Part shown: piece after piece, positions 7,583-17,550 of the stretch | Layout: every line of letters begins with the position of its first letter | How positions within the stretch are numbered: position 1 is the stretch's first letter | Origin: Streptomyces capitiformicae | GTDB lineage: Bacteria; Actinomycetota; Actinomycetes; Streptomycetales; Streptomycetaceae | Assembly: GCF_002214185.1 (NCBI RefSeq) | Contig: NZ_CP022161.1 | Span: forward strand, 3,781,767 to 3,845,766 | Reading direction: 5' to 3' | DNA length: 64,000 nt | Notes under the pieces: model-generated | Databases searched by the model: none | Told to the model about the DNA's origin: nothing | The model's input: only the letters and a program-made list of their open reading frames with translations | Position numbers and translations under genes: made by a program

Positions 7583-10519
7583 ATGAGGTCATACGGTCTC
7601 GGACGACGCCAGTTCCTGGCCACCGCCGTCGGTGTCGCCGCCGCCTGGACCCAGGCTTCCGGGAACGCCATCGCCGCCCCGCAGCTGAAGCAAGCCTCAC
7701 GTGACAATTCCGTCCGTGTGTGGCTGACGGAAGTATCGGCCGACAAGTGGGTCGCCGACCAGGACGATGTGCTGTTCAAGGCGAAGAGAACGGCCAACCC
7801 GCTGACGATCAAGATCGACGACAGCGTCAAGTACCAGAAGGTCCAAGGCTTCGGCGCGGCCATGACCGACTCCTCCGCCTGGCTCATCGACAAGCTGTCC
7901 ACCGCCGAGCGGACCAAGCTGATGAAGAAGCTGTTCGATCCCTCGAAGGGAATCGGCCTCAGCCTGCTCCGCTCTCCGATGGGCGCCACGGATTTCAACG
8001 CGTCCGGGAACTACTCCTACAACGACATGCCCGCAGGACAAACGGACCCCACGCTGTCCAACTTCTCCGTCCAGCATGACGTGCCGTACATCATTCCGGC
8101 CTTGCAGCAGGCCCTCTCACTCAACCCGTCCATGAAGATCATGGCCAACCCGTGGAGCCCACCAGGCTGGATGAAGACCTCCGACTCCATGATCGGAGGC
8201 ACCCTCAAGAGCGAGTACACCTCCGCGCTGGCCAACTACTTCGTCAAGTTCATCCACGCCTATGGCGAAGCCGGCGTGCCCATCTCCTACATTTCCCCGC
8301 AGAACGAACCCATGGGTACTCCCACCTGGCCCGGAATGTTCCTGTCCGCGTACCAGGAAGCCGAGTTGATCCAGGAGATCGGCAAGGCGTTCGAAGCCAA
8401 CGGAATCTCCACGAAGATCCTGGCTTGGGACCACAACTGGGACGTGCCCTCGTATCCGGAGACGATCTTCAGCGACCCCGCAGCCTCCAAGTACACCGCG
8501 GGAACCGGATGGCACATCTACAGCGGCAAACCGAACTACCAGACAGTGGTCCACAACGACTACCCGAGCAAGGAAACCTTCATCACAGAAGCCACCGGAG
8601 GCGTATGGCAGGACAGTAACCAGACGGCGTTCAGCGAAGCACTGGGAACGTGGATCATCAACGGAACGCGCAACTGGGCAAACGGGGTGATGCTGTGGAA
8701 CATCGCACTCGACCCCGATCGGGGCCCGCTCAACAGCGACACGGCCGGCATACCCATGCTTCGGGGCTTGCTCACGATCGACCCGGCCGACGGACGGGTG
8801 ACCTACAACGTGGACTACCACGCCCTCGCTCACGCCAGCAGGTTCGTCAAGCCCGGAGCACGCCGGATCTACTCGAACACCTTCGGCGAAGGAAGCATAG
8901 AGAACGTCGCGTTCCAGAACCCGGACGGATCGAAGGTCCTGATCGCCCACAACTCGGGCAGCGCCGCGAAAACCTTCAGCGTCGCGGATGGCACACACTC
9001 GTTCGACTACACCCTGAACGCCGGCGACGCCGTCACCTTCACGTACTCCGGGCCTGCGCAGAGCGGCCGCACCCCCGCAGCGACCAAGGTCTCGGACCCG
9101 ACACACGACTTCACGTTCACGTCGGCATCCAGCCCGGTCACCGTCACGTACGATCCGGCACTGCTGCCCTACCAGAACGCCATCCGTACCGGAAACAAGC
9201 TGGTCACGTACTCCCTTCCGATCGGAGCTTCCGTCCGGACGACAGGAAGGGCGCTGAGCCGTAGAAAGTGGACCGCCACGGCTTCCGCGCAGCCGGACTG
9301 GGGGGTGGCCGCGAACGCGATCGACGGCGACATCGACACCAGGTGGAGTCTCGGGCACGGGCCGACGAGCGGCGACTGGTTCCAGATCGACCTGGGGAAC
9401 CCCACGAGCTTCAATAAAATCGTCATCGACACCGGCGTGAACAATTCGTTCGACTACGTCACCAGGTACCAGATATACGTTTCGAACGACGGAGTCGATT
9501 GGGGCAGCGCGATTGCGAGCGGCAGTGGGGGCATCGGCAAGATAGCCGTCACGTTGCCGACCCGAACGGCACAGTACATTCGCGTCGTCAGTACCGCGGC
9601 ATCCGGTTTCTGGTGGGCCATCGGCGACATAGAGGTGTACGGGTCTGCGCGTGGAACCGGCTCGATCACAGCTCCTGCAGCAGTATCGAACGGCCTCCAG
9701 CTGAAGACCTGGACCAGCAAGGAAGGGTCGCAGGTCACCGTCGTATTCAACGGGACTGCCGACAGCAAGAGTTTCAAGATATCCACCGACGGCTCGTACA
9801 CGTATACGCTGCCTAGCGGCACCTCCGCGATGTTCACCACCAAGAAGCTGTCGAGCTTCCCATCGCCGACCTTCAGTGATCTGAAGCCGGGCCAAGGCAT
9901 GCCGCGCTCCAAGTTCACGATCCGCGGTTCTGGTTTCGGTGATGCACAGGGGCTGGGTACGGTGTATTTCGGATCGAGCTATGCCGAAATAGACACCTGG
10001 TTGGACACGAGCATCAGCGCCTACGTTCCGAAGGGGCTTCCAGCGGGGAAGGTCACGGTTTCCGTGAAGGGGGCCGGCGGAGCAGAGGCAGGCGGATCAT
10101 CGTTCGACGTCATAGATCTTGGTCCTGCGCTGCCGCGGACAGGCTGGACCGCAAAGGCTTCGGACGCAAGCCAGTGGGATGCGCCCGGAAACATGCTCGA
10201 CGGTAATTCCGACACTCGCTACAGCTCCGGAACCGGGCAGTACGACGGCCTCTGGATCCAAGTGGACATGGGGCAGACACAGACCTTCGACAAGATCGTG
10301 CTGGATGTCGGCGGCAGTGTCAGCGACTATGCGCGAAGCGCAGACGTATACGTATCCACGGATGGAACCGACTGGACCAAGGTCACGTCCGTAGCGGACG
10401 GCCAACGAGTCCACCTGATCTCCTTCCCCACGCAGACAGCTCGCTACATCAAAATCGTCAATACCGGCAACGTTGCGCGTAGCTGGTGGTCAGTCGCAGA
10501 GTTCAACGTCTACAACTGA
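7583..10519 (+). CDS. Secreted GH30 glycosidase with two F5/8C domains
   Basis: A 978-residue exported glycanase. The N-terminus has a twin-arginine-like signal (GRRQFLA) followed by a hydrophobic stretch. The catalytic GH30 domain (about 60-480) shows the acid/base in QNEP (Glu242) and the nucleophile in ITEATGG (Glu336), as in bacterial endo-beta-1,6-glucanases and glucosylceramidase relatives. A first F5/8 type C (CBM32-like) domain lies near 555-690, an IPT/TIG-like Ig fold near 755-845 and a second F5/8C domain near 850-978. A strong AAGGAGG ribosome site fixes the ATG. The second half has visibly lower GC and codons such as ATA and AAT that neighbours avoid. It probably digests outside polysaccharide (fungal beta-1,6-glucan is one candidate) for the importer upstream. 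Confidence 0.92.
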   Translation: MRSYGLGRRQFLATAVGVAAAWTQASGNAIAAPQLKQASRDNSVRVWLTEVSADKWVADQDDVLFKAKRTANPLTIKIDDSVKYQKVQGFGAAMTDSSAWLIDKLSTAERTKLMKKLFDPSKGIGLSLLRSPMGATDFNASGNYSYNDMPAGQTDPTLSNFSVQHDVPYIIPALQQALSLNPSMKIMANPWSPPGWMKTSDSMIGGTLKSEYTSALANYFVKFIHAYGEAGVPISYISPQNEPMGTPTWPGMFLSAYQEAELIQEIGKAFEANGISTKILAWDHNWDVPSYPETIFSDPAASKYTAGTGWHIYSGKPNYQTVVHNDYPSKETFITEATGGVWQDSNQTAFSEALGTWIINGTRNWANGVMLWNIALDPDRGPLNSDTAGIPMLRGLLTIDPADGRVTYNVDYHALAHASRFVKPGARRIYSNTFGEGSIENVAFQNPDGSKVLIAHNSGSAAKTFSVADGTHSFDYTLNAGDAVTFTYSGPAQSGRTPAATKVSDPTHDFTFTSASSPVTVTYDPALLPYQNAIRTGNKLVTYSLPIGASVRTTGRALSRRKWTATASAQPDWGVAANAIDGDIDTRWSLGHGPTSGDWFQIDLGNPTSFNKIVIDTGVNNSFDYVTRYQIYVSNDGVDWGSAIASGSGGIGKIAVTLPTRTAQYIRVVSTAASGFWWAIGDIEVYGSARGTGSITAPAAVSNGLQLKTWTSKEGSQVTVVFNGTADSKSFKISTDGSYTYTLPSGTSAMFTTKKLSSFPSPTFSDLKPGQGMPRSKFTIRGSGFGDAQGLGTVYFGSSYAEIDTWLDTSISAYVPKGLPAGKVTVSVKGAGGAEAGGSSFDVIDLGPALPRTGWTAKASDASQWDAPGNMLDGNSDTRYSSGTGQYDGLWIQVDMGQTQTFDKIVLDVGGSVSDYARSADVYVSTDGTDWTKVTSVADGQRVHLISFPTQTARYIKIVNTGNVARSWWSVAEFNVYN

Positions 10520-10534
10520 CCTCGGGCTTTGAGG

Positions 10535-10573
10535 GCCGGAGTGGCACGCCTCACCAAGGCGTGCCACTCCGGC
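10535..10573 (+). terminator. Strong terminator hairpin after GH30 gene
   Basis: A perfect 16-bp stem (gccggagtggcacgcc at 10535-10550 with its complement at 10558-10573) encloses a 7-base loop, 16 bases after the GH30 stop. It marks the end of the sugar locus transcript. Confidence 0.85.
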
Positions 10574-11264
10574 CGTAGGCTGACGTTCGTGACGTGGGAA
10601 GCCGGCACCGGGGCTCGTGCGGGAGTCACCGGCCCCTTCGCCGTCAGTCCTCGCGCTCCACTTGGCTCGCCTCAGCCACACGGTGAAGGTGCCGAAGCTT
10701 CCCGTGATGGTGTCGGCAAGAGCGCCGCCGAGCACGACCAGCTTCACCTTGGCATCTCACCGGCGACGAGCAGCCGCCCCTCCGCCCACGTCTATCCGTC
10801 ATCTCCGCCTCCGCCGCACCGTCCCTGCACCGAAGCCTGGACAGCTCACGTCATGCCGAGAAGAGCGCGAGTCGGCCATGGCCGATTCAGCTCGCGGGGC
10901 CCGGCGCTACGAGATCGAGCAGTAACGCCGGGGCCTTCTTCGGCGCAGGCTGTGCCCGAAGTGGAAACGGCGGCGAGTGGCCCACCCTGGAGCAGCAGAT
11001 GGCGACCTGAGTGGCACACCGAGCCATCCAGGCGCGAGTTACACCGCTATTGGCCATAGGTGCTCGCATGAAGCGACTCGCCCTGGGCTCCTCGTGTGCC
11101 TGATATATCGTCAGCTGAGTCAGTATCTGATCAGCATCAGTCCCTGCACGTTCTGAGACGGATGTCTGAACAGGTGCCTTGGCGACGGCGTCGCAGCAGC
11201 CTGGTTCGCAAAGAGCTGCAGGCAGGAACCTTCTCGCCAGAGTGAAGCGATGTTCCTCACAATC
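10574..11264. other. Intergenic stretch without convincing gene
   Basis: About 690 bp between the GH30 terminator and the panD promoter region. Short open frames exist on both strands but none has a ribosome site, recognisable domain or consistent third-position GC bias. An imperfect hairpin is centred near 10916 (cccggcgctac against gtaacgccggg). Around 11100-11140 the sequence is unusually AT-rich and carries repeated TATC/GTCAG-like words. It may hold decayed gene fragments; I assign no function. Confidence 0.5.
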
Positions 11265-11293
11265 TTCGAGTCCAACGCGTGCCGGTGTACAGT
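11265..11293 (+). promoter_or_regulatory. Possible panD promoter
   Basis: A -10-like tacagt (11288-11293) lies 17 bp after a weak -35-like ttcgag (11265-11270), about 57 bp before the panD start. A short hairpin (cctgc-agaaa-gcagg) follows in the leader. Confidence 0.35.
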
Positions 11294-11350
11294 GAAGACA
11301 GCCCTTGACCTGCAGAAAGCAGGCAGGGAGCCGTCTTCCAGGAGTCCCAA

Positions 11351-11770
11351 GTGCTGCGTACTCTGTTCAAGTCCAAGATCCATCGCGCCACCGTCACCCA
11401 GGCCGACCTGCACTACGTCGGGTCCGTGACCATCGACGCCGATCTGCTCGAGGCAGCCGATCTGCTGCCCGGCGAGCTCGTGCACATCGTCGACATCACC
11501 AACGGGGCCCGCCTGGAGACGTATGTCATCGAGGGTGAGCGTGGCTCGGGGGTCATCGGCATCAACGGTGCGGCGGCCCATCTCGTCCACCCCGGAGACC
11601 TGGTGATCATCATCAGTTACGCCCAGGTCTCCGACGCCGAGGCCCGCGCTCTGAAGCCCAGGGTCGTGCACGTGGACCGCGACAACCGGATCGTTTCCCT
11701 GGGCGCGGACCCGTCCGAGCCGGTACCGGGCTCGGACCAGCGACGCAGCCCACAGGCCGTCACGGCCTGA
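11351..11770 (+). CDS. panD: Aspartate 1-decarboxylase
   Basis: PanD makes beta-alanine from L-aspartate for pantothenate and coenzyme A synthesis in the cytoplasm. The 139-residue precursor matches the family length and the N-terminal pattern. Self-cleavage should occur between Gly24 and Ser25 in YVGSVTID, turning Ser25 into the pyruvoyl cofactor. Conserved elements such as [12 protein letters not shown] and [14 protein letters not shown] are present. The GTG start follows an AGGAGT site by a few bases. The gene stands apart from panB/panC; its only close neighbour is the proline-rich gene 83 bp downstream. Confidence 0.97.
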   Translation: MLRTLFKSKIHRATVTQADLHYVGSVTIDADLLEAADLLPGELVHIVDITNGARLETYVIEGERGSGVIGINGAAAHLVHPGDLVIIISYAQVSDAEARALKPRVVHVDRDNRIVSLGADPSEPVPGSDQRRSPQAVTA

Positions 11771-11853
11771 CCCAAACGGGTGAGTGCCCGTGCGTGCCAC
11801 GGGTACCCGTGGGACAAGTCCATGGCCGACGTATCCACTGGCTGGAGGACACC

Positions 11854-12030
11854 ATGACCCACCCAGACCCGGACCCCGTGAAGCCCGGCCCCACCCCCGG
11901 TCCGGGCCCCGGACGCCCGGAACCCTTCCCACCTCCACCTCCCAACCCTGTCCCAGAGCCGGACCCCATCCCCAAGCCCCCGGGCCCTGACCCGGTCCCG
12001 GGAGAACCAGAGCCAAAGCCGCTCTCCTGA
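11854..12030 (+). CDS. Small proline-rich protein
   Basis: A 58-residue open frame beginning MTHPDPDPVKPG that is almost entirely Pro with Asp, Glu, Gly and Lys. A GGAGG site five bases before the ATG supports translation. There is no signal peptide, membrane segment or cysteine. It lies 83 bp after panD on the same strand and directly before a very strong hairpin, so it may be the last gene of the panD transcript. I do not recognise its family; its PxP-type spacing suggests an extended, disordered chain. Confidence 0.6.
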   Translation: MTHPDPDPVKPGPTPGPGPGRPEPFPPPPPNPVPEPDPIPKPPGPDPVPGEPEPKPLS

Positions 12031-12041
12031 CAGAACGGCGG

Positions 12042-12103
12042 ATCGGACACACACAGCGGCCCGGCGTGAACATCTCCACGCCGGGCCGCTGTGTGTGTCC
12101 GAT
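12042..12103. terminator. 27-bp perfect-stem bidirectional terminator
   Basis: Positions 12042-12068 and 12077-12103 form an uninterrupted 27-bp inverted repeat with an 8-base loop (aacatctc). It lies between the rightward proline-rich gene and the 3-prime side of leftward gnd, so it can stop transcripts from both sides. Confidence 0.85.
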
Positions 12104-12129
12104 CAGAGGCGCGAGGGCTGCATCACTGT

Positions 12130-12174
12130 GCGGCTCCGCCGCATGGGCGCGACCAGCCACGACAAACCCGCAGC
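12130..12174 (-). repeat. Intergenic repeat element, copy A
   Basis: This 45-bp stretch is a near copy, in inverted orientation, of 48243-48287. The shared core reads ggctggtcgcgccca followed by gcggcggagccgc on the minus strand. It lies in noncoding DNA beyond the 3-prime end of gnd. The type resembles the short palindromic repeats scattered between Streptomyces genes. Confidence 0.7.
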
Positions 12175-12223
12175 CGCCAACGATCCGCAGTCCCTCTCTC
12201 TTGGGCGCCGGTCTTCCGACCCC

Positions 12224-13663
12224 CTACGCACCAACCTCCGACCGGTCCTGCCCCCACAACGTGTGGAACGACCCCTCCCGGTCAACCCTCCGATACGTGT
12301 GCGCCCCGAAGAAGTCCCGCTGCCCCTGCGTAAGCGCCGCGGGCAACCGCTCCGCACGCAACGCGTCGTAGTACGCCAGCGCCGCCGCGAAGCCGGGCGT
12401 CGGCACCCCCTGCCGCGTCGCGGCGACCAGCACCTCGCGCCAGTCGTCCTGCGCCGCGGCGATCTCCTGCGCGAACGTGTCGTCGGAGAGCAGGCTCGGC
12501 AGATCCGGCCGTGCGTCGTAGGCGGCCCGGATCCGGTCGAGGAAGGCGGCCCGGATGATGCACCCGCCCCGCCAGATCGAGGCGACCTTGCCGAGGTCGA
12601 TGTCCCAGTCGTACTCGGCACGGGCCGCGTCGATCTCGTGGAAGCCCTGCGTGTACGACACGATCTTGGAGGCGTACAGCGCCTGCTCGACCCGGTCGGC
12701 GAAGGCCTCGGCCTCGGCCGCGCTCAGCGGCGTCGCCTTCGGACCGGCCAGCGACCGCGAGGCGTCCCGCAGCGAGGCGTGGCCGGACAGCGAGCGGGCG
12801 AACACGGCCTCGGCGATACCGGAGACCGGGACACCGAGGTCCAGCGCGATCTGCACGGTCCAGCGACCCGTGCCCTTCTGCTCCGCCTGGTCGACGACCA
12901 CGTCCACGAACGGCTTCCCGGTCGCCGCGTCCACATGCGCCAGCACCTCGGCCGTGATCTCGATCAGGTAGGAGTCGAGACGGCCGGTGTTCCAGGTACG
13001 GAAGATCTCCGCGATCTGCGCGGGGGAGTACCCGGCCACATCGCGCAGCAACTGGTACGCCTCGCCGATCAGCTGCATGTCGGCGTACTCGATGCCGTTG
13101 TGGACCATCTTCACGAAGTGCCCGGCGCCGTCGGGACCGACGTGCGTGACGCACGGCGCCCCGTCGGCGGCCTTCGCCGAGATCTTCTCCAGCATCGGGC
13201 CGAGGGACTCGTACGACTCGGCCGGACCGCCCGGCATGATGCTGGGCCCGTTGAGCGCGCCCTCCTCGCCGCCGGAGATGCCCGCGCCGACGAAGTGGAT
13301 GCCCTTCTCGCGCAGCGCGGCCTCACGGCGGCGAGTGTCGGCGAAGTGCGCGTTGCCGCCGTCGATGATCATGTCGCCGGGCTCCAGGAGCGGCGCGAAC
13401 TCCTCGATCACCGCGTCCGTCGGACCGCCCGCCTTCACCATGACGACCAGCCGCCGGGGCCGCTCCAGCGCCTGCACGAACTCCTTGGCGGTCTCGGCCG
13501 CGATGAAGTCGCCCTCGTGCCCGTGCTCCTGCATCAGCGCGTGGGTCTTCGCGGGGGTGCGATTGTGCACGGCGACCGTATAGCCGTTGCGCGCGAAGTT
13601 GCGGGCGAGGTTGCTCCCCATGACCGCGAGGCCCGTGACGCCGATCTGGGCTGAAGTGCTCAT
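12224..13663 (-). CDS. gnd: 6-phosphogluconate dehydrogenase (decarboxylating)
   Basis: This enzyme oxidises 6-phosphogluconate to ribulose 5-phosphate and CO2 with NADP+ in the oxidative pentose phosphate pathway. The 479-residue length is standard for the long form. An N-terminal Rossmann domain carries GLAVMGSNLARN, with NRTPAK after strand 2 giving the NADP-binding Arg. The substrate signature near 180-190 includes HFVKMVHNGIEY with the catalytic lysine. The C-terminal helical domain ends with the typical FFGAHTYRRVDREG tail. It is read leftward alone. The ATG is preceded by AGGAGC on the minus strand. Confidence 0.97.
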   Translation of the reverse strand: MSTSAQIGVTGLAVMGSNLARNFARNGYTVAVHNRTPAKTHALMQEHGHEGDFIAAETAKEFVQALERPRRLVVMVKAGGPTDAVIEEFAPLLEPGDMIIDGGNAHFADTRRREAALREKGIHFVGAGISGGEEGALNGPSIMPGGPAESYESLGPMLEKISAKAADGAPCVTHVGPDGAGHFVKMVHNGIEYADMQLIGEAYQLLRDVAGYSPAQIAEIFRTWNTGRLDSYLIEITAEVLAHVDAATGKPFVDVVVDQAEQKGTGRWTVQIALDLGVPVSGIAEAVFARSLSGHASLRDASRSLAGPKATPLSAAEAEAFADRVEQALYASKIVSYTQGFHEIDAARAEYDWDIDLGKVASIWRGGCIIRAAFLDRIRAAYDARPDLPSLLSDDTFAQEIAAAQDDWREVLVAATRQGVPTPGFAAALAYYDALRAERLPAALTQGQRDFFGAHTYRRVDREGSFHTLWGQDRSEVGA

Positions 13664-15282
<1,619 letters not shown>

Positions 15283-15291
15283 CGCGCCGCG

Positions 15292-15319
15292 GGAGGCCCG
15301 GAACGAAAACCGGGCCTCC
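15292..15319. terminator. Bidirectional terminator rpf/DMT transporter
   Basis: A perfect 10-bp stem (ggaggcccgg at 15292-15301, complement at 15310-15319) with loop aacgaaaa sits between the convergent rpf gene and the transporter gene. Confidence 0.8.
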
Positions 15320-15322
15320 GGC

Positions 15323-16495
15323 TCAGGATCTGACGCGGTCGTGACGCCGGTCGAGATGCTGGTCGAGATGCCGGTCGAGATGCCGGTCGAGAAGCGACCT
15401 CGGTACGTACAGCTCGCCGTAGGACGGCCGCGGCAGCGCCTGTCCCGGCGGGCCCTCATCCCTGTACGAGCCCCGTAGGAAGGGGGCCGGTACGACCGCG
15501 GGCTTGTCGACGTCGAGGTCAAGGTCGATCGCGTCGTCGTCGGCCGTGGCAGCCGCGGGCTGCTGCGGAAGTGCCGCGAGCAGCTCCTCGAGGGCGAGGG
15601 ACGCCCGGTCGCGGCCCGTGATGTCGCCGACCGTGACATCGCCGTCGACCCGCCCGTCCCGTACCTCGGCGTCGAGCCGCTCGGTGGTCAGCAGGATCAG
15701 ACCGCCCGCCGCGACGATCCCGCAGCCCAGCGCGAGTACGGTGCCGGTCGTGCCGTAGCGGAACGTCTCGCCGAACATCGTGATGCCGACCGCGGCCGCC
15801 ACGACCGGGTTCACCACGGTCAGCGTGGCGAGCGGGGCCGCGAGGCCGCCGTCCCGGTAGGAGGCCTGGGACAGCAGCAGACCGGCCGTGGCGAAGACAG
15901 CTATGACCGCGAGGGTCGCCAGGTCGGAGAGGGCGATGCCGTCGGTCCAGTCGACGGCGACCGTCTTCGTGAACACCGAGGACATGCCGAACGCGACACC
16001 GGAAGCGACCGCCAGCAGGATGCTCCGTATCGCCGGGTGCCGGTGCGCCGCGCGGGCCGCCGTCATCAGCGCCGCCACCGCGCCACCGCTGACCACGGCC
16101 ACCACAACCCGCTGGGCCGTGCCGAGGGACTGCACATCGGCCGAGCCGACGAGGGCGAGCAGACCCGCGAGACCCACCGTCGCCATGATCGCGCCCCGCC
16201 AGGCCCTCGCCCCGGCCCTGCGGCCCACGAAGAGCGCCGCCATGGGCAGGGCGAAGACGATGGTCAGCGCGCCCAGCGGCTGCACCAGGCTCAGCGGGCC
16301 CAAGGCCAGGGCCACCACGTGCAGCAACCCGCCGAGGCCGTTCAGTCCGACCGCGGCCCACCAGCCCGGCCGGCGCAGCGGCGCGTAGCTCTGACGGGGG
16401 GAGGACACCGCGACCCGCTCCTGCACGATCGCGCCGCCCGCGTACGCGACGGCGGACACGAACGACAGCAGCACGGACAACGCGAGGGCGCTCAT
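15323..16495 (-). CDS. DMT/EamA-type membrane transporter
   Basis: A 390-residue protein with about nine predicted membrane helices (first 285 residues) of the drug/metabolite transporter superfamily, close in layout to actinobacterial EamA/NIPA-like proteins. Pairs such as PLSLVQPLGALTIVFALP and PLATLTVVNPVVAAAVG mark the two internally repeated halves. The cytoplasmic tail of about 105 residues is acidic, then ends in a DRHLDRHLDQHLDRRHD repeat. I place the start at the ATG at 16495, which has GAGGAG upstream; the frame is open to 16606 but that extension has no membrane or family features. The substrate is unknown. Confidence 0.85.
   Translation of the reverse strand: MSALALSVLLSFVSAVAYAGGAIVQERVAVSSPRQSYAPLRRPGWWAAVGLNGLGGLLHVVALALGPLSLVQPLGALTIVFALPMAALFVGRRAGARAWRGAIMATVGLAGLLALVGSADVQSLGTAQRVVVAVVSGGAVAALMTAARAAHRHPAIRSILLAVASGVAFGMSSVFTKTVAVDWTDGIALSDLATLAVIAVFATAGLLLSQASYRDGGLAAPLATLTVVNPVVAAAVGITMFGETFRYGTTGTVLALGCGIVAAGGLILLTTERLDAEVRDGRVDGDVTVGDITGRDRASLALEELLAALPQQPAAATADDDAIDLDLDVDKPAVVPAPFLRGSYRDEGPPGQALPRPSYGELYVPRSLLDRHLDRHLDQHLDRRHDRVRS
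15347..15394 (-). repeat. 12-bp tandem repeat in transporter tail
   Basis: Four 12-mers of the type ccggtcgagatg start at 15347, 15359, 15371 and 15383 and encode the repeated DRHL tetrapeptides at the C-terminus of the DMT transporter. Two copies are identical; the other two differ by one or two bases. Confidence 0.8.
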
Positions 16496-16625
16496 GAGCG
16501 GCTCCTCTGCGAGGCGCGGACCCCCTGGGTCCGGCGTGGTGAACGATCGGCTTCCATGGTGAACACAATGCCGCGCGGAAGTGTTCCCGTCGTCGTACCT
16601 GAGCACTCATTGAGTCCTACTGCCG

Positions 16626-17453
16626 ATGGAGTACGACGGGCCTCGCGCTGGTACCCAAGGTGGGCGGCACGGAGTGCGCTCCTCCCACAGCAACGACCCG
16701 TGGCTCCTGGTACTACTCGACCTCGTGGAACACGACCCCGGACTCACCGGCCTCACGACCCTCGGCGGCTTCTTCGTCCTACGCACGGGAGAACCGCCGA
16801 ACGGTCCGCTCCCCACCCTCGCGGAGGCCTACGCGGCACGGGATGCCGATGTGGAAGACGAGAGGAGGGAGGTTTACGCGAATCCCATAATTTTCCGTGT
16901 CCGGGACGTCGCCCGGCGTGTGCGTGTCCCCGAGCCGCGCGTCGCCGCCTCCATCGCCCACCTCGGCTTCGCCGCCCGCCTCTGGTCCATCGCCCTCGGC
17001 GCCGTCGCGCTGTACGACCGCGTACCCGATCTCGATCCCCGCCTGCTGCGCTGGGACGCGGCCGCGAGCGCCCCCGACGAACTGTGGCTGACCGAGGTAC
17101 GGAGCCTGCCCGCCGACCGGATCGGCGAGGTCGTACGGGACGGCCATCTCGTCCCCCTCGCGGCGGCCCTGCGCGCTCAACTGCCCGTTTCCGCCCGCCT
17201 GCTGTGGGGGAACGCGGCCTCCGCGCTCATGGGCGCCGTAGGCCGACTCGACCGATGGGGGCACACCAACGGCCGTACGGAGGTGGGGAGTCGGGCCCGC
17301 GCCCTCGCCGCCGAGCTGCTCGCCCACCCCGACCTCTCCGGCACGCTCGACCCGGTCACGTACCGCCGCCGCAGCTGCTGCCTCTACTACCGGATACCCG
17401 GCGGCGGCCTGTGCGGCGACTGCTGTTTCGACCGCCCACCCGGTCGCACCTGA
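16626..17453 (+). CDS. FhuF-like (2Fe-2S)-binding protein
   Basis: A 275-residue protein whose C-terminus carries the FhuF ferric-reductase cluster motif: CC, ten residues, then C-x2-C (CCLYYRIPGGGLCGDC). That arrangement binds a [2Fe-2S] cluster and in FhuF reduces ferric iron released from siderophores. The N-terminal 240 residues are not recognisable beyond general FhuF-like character and contain no membrane segment. The ATG at 16626 has only a weak ribosome site; a GTG at 16674 is also possible and would remove 16 residues. No siderophore genes lie nearby, so the electron donor and substrate are unknown. Confidence 0.75.
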   Translation: MEYDGPRAGTQGGRHGVRSSHSNDPWLLVLLDLVEHDPGLTGLTTLGGFFVLRTGEPPNGPLPTLAEAYAARDADVEDERREVYANPIIFRVRDVARRVRVPEPRVAASIAHLGFAARLWSIALGAVALYDRVPDLDPRLLRWDAAASAPDELWLTEVRSLPADRIGEVVRDGHLVPLAAALRAQLPVSARLLWGNAASALMGAVGRLDRWGHTNGRTEVGSRARALAAELLAHPDLSGTLDPVTYRRRSCCLYYRIPGGGLCGDCCFDRPPGRT

Positions 17454-17550
17454 CCATCGGTCAACATCGCCGCGGGGCCATCGCGGTCTTCCCCAACTGC
17501 CCCATGTGGGTGACCATGAGGGAACCAGCCACTGAGCAAGGGGGTTCCGG

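Noticed and set aside
10529..11059. 176-codon gene after the GH30 gene
   Set aside because: It starts inside the terminator hairpin, lacks a ribosome site and has no recognisable domain.
12095..13654. 519-codon open frame antisense to gnd
   Set aside because: Arg/Val-rich shadow of the well-supported gnd gene with no recognisable motif.
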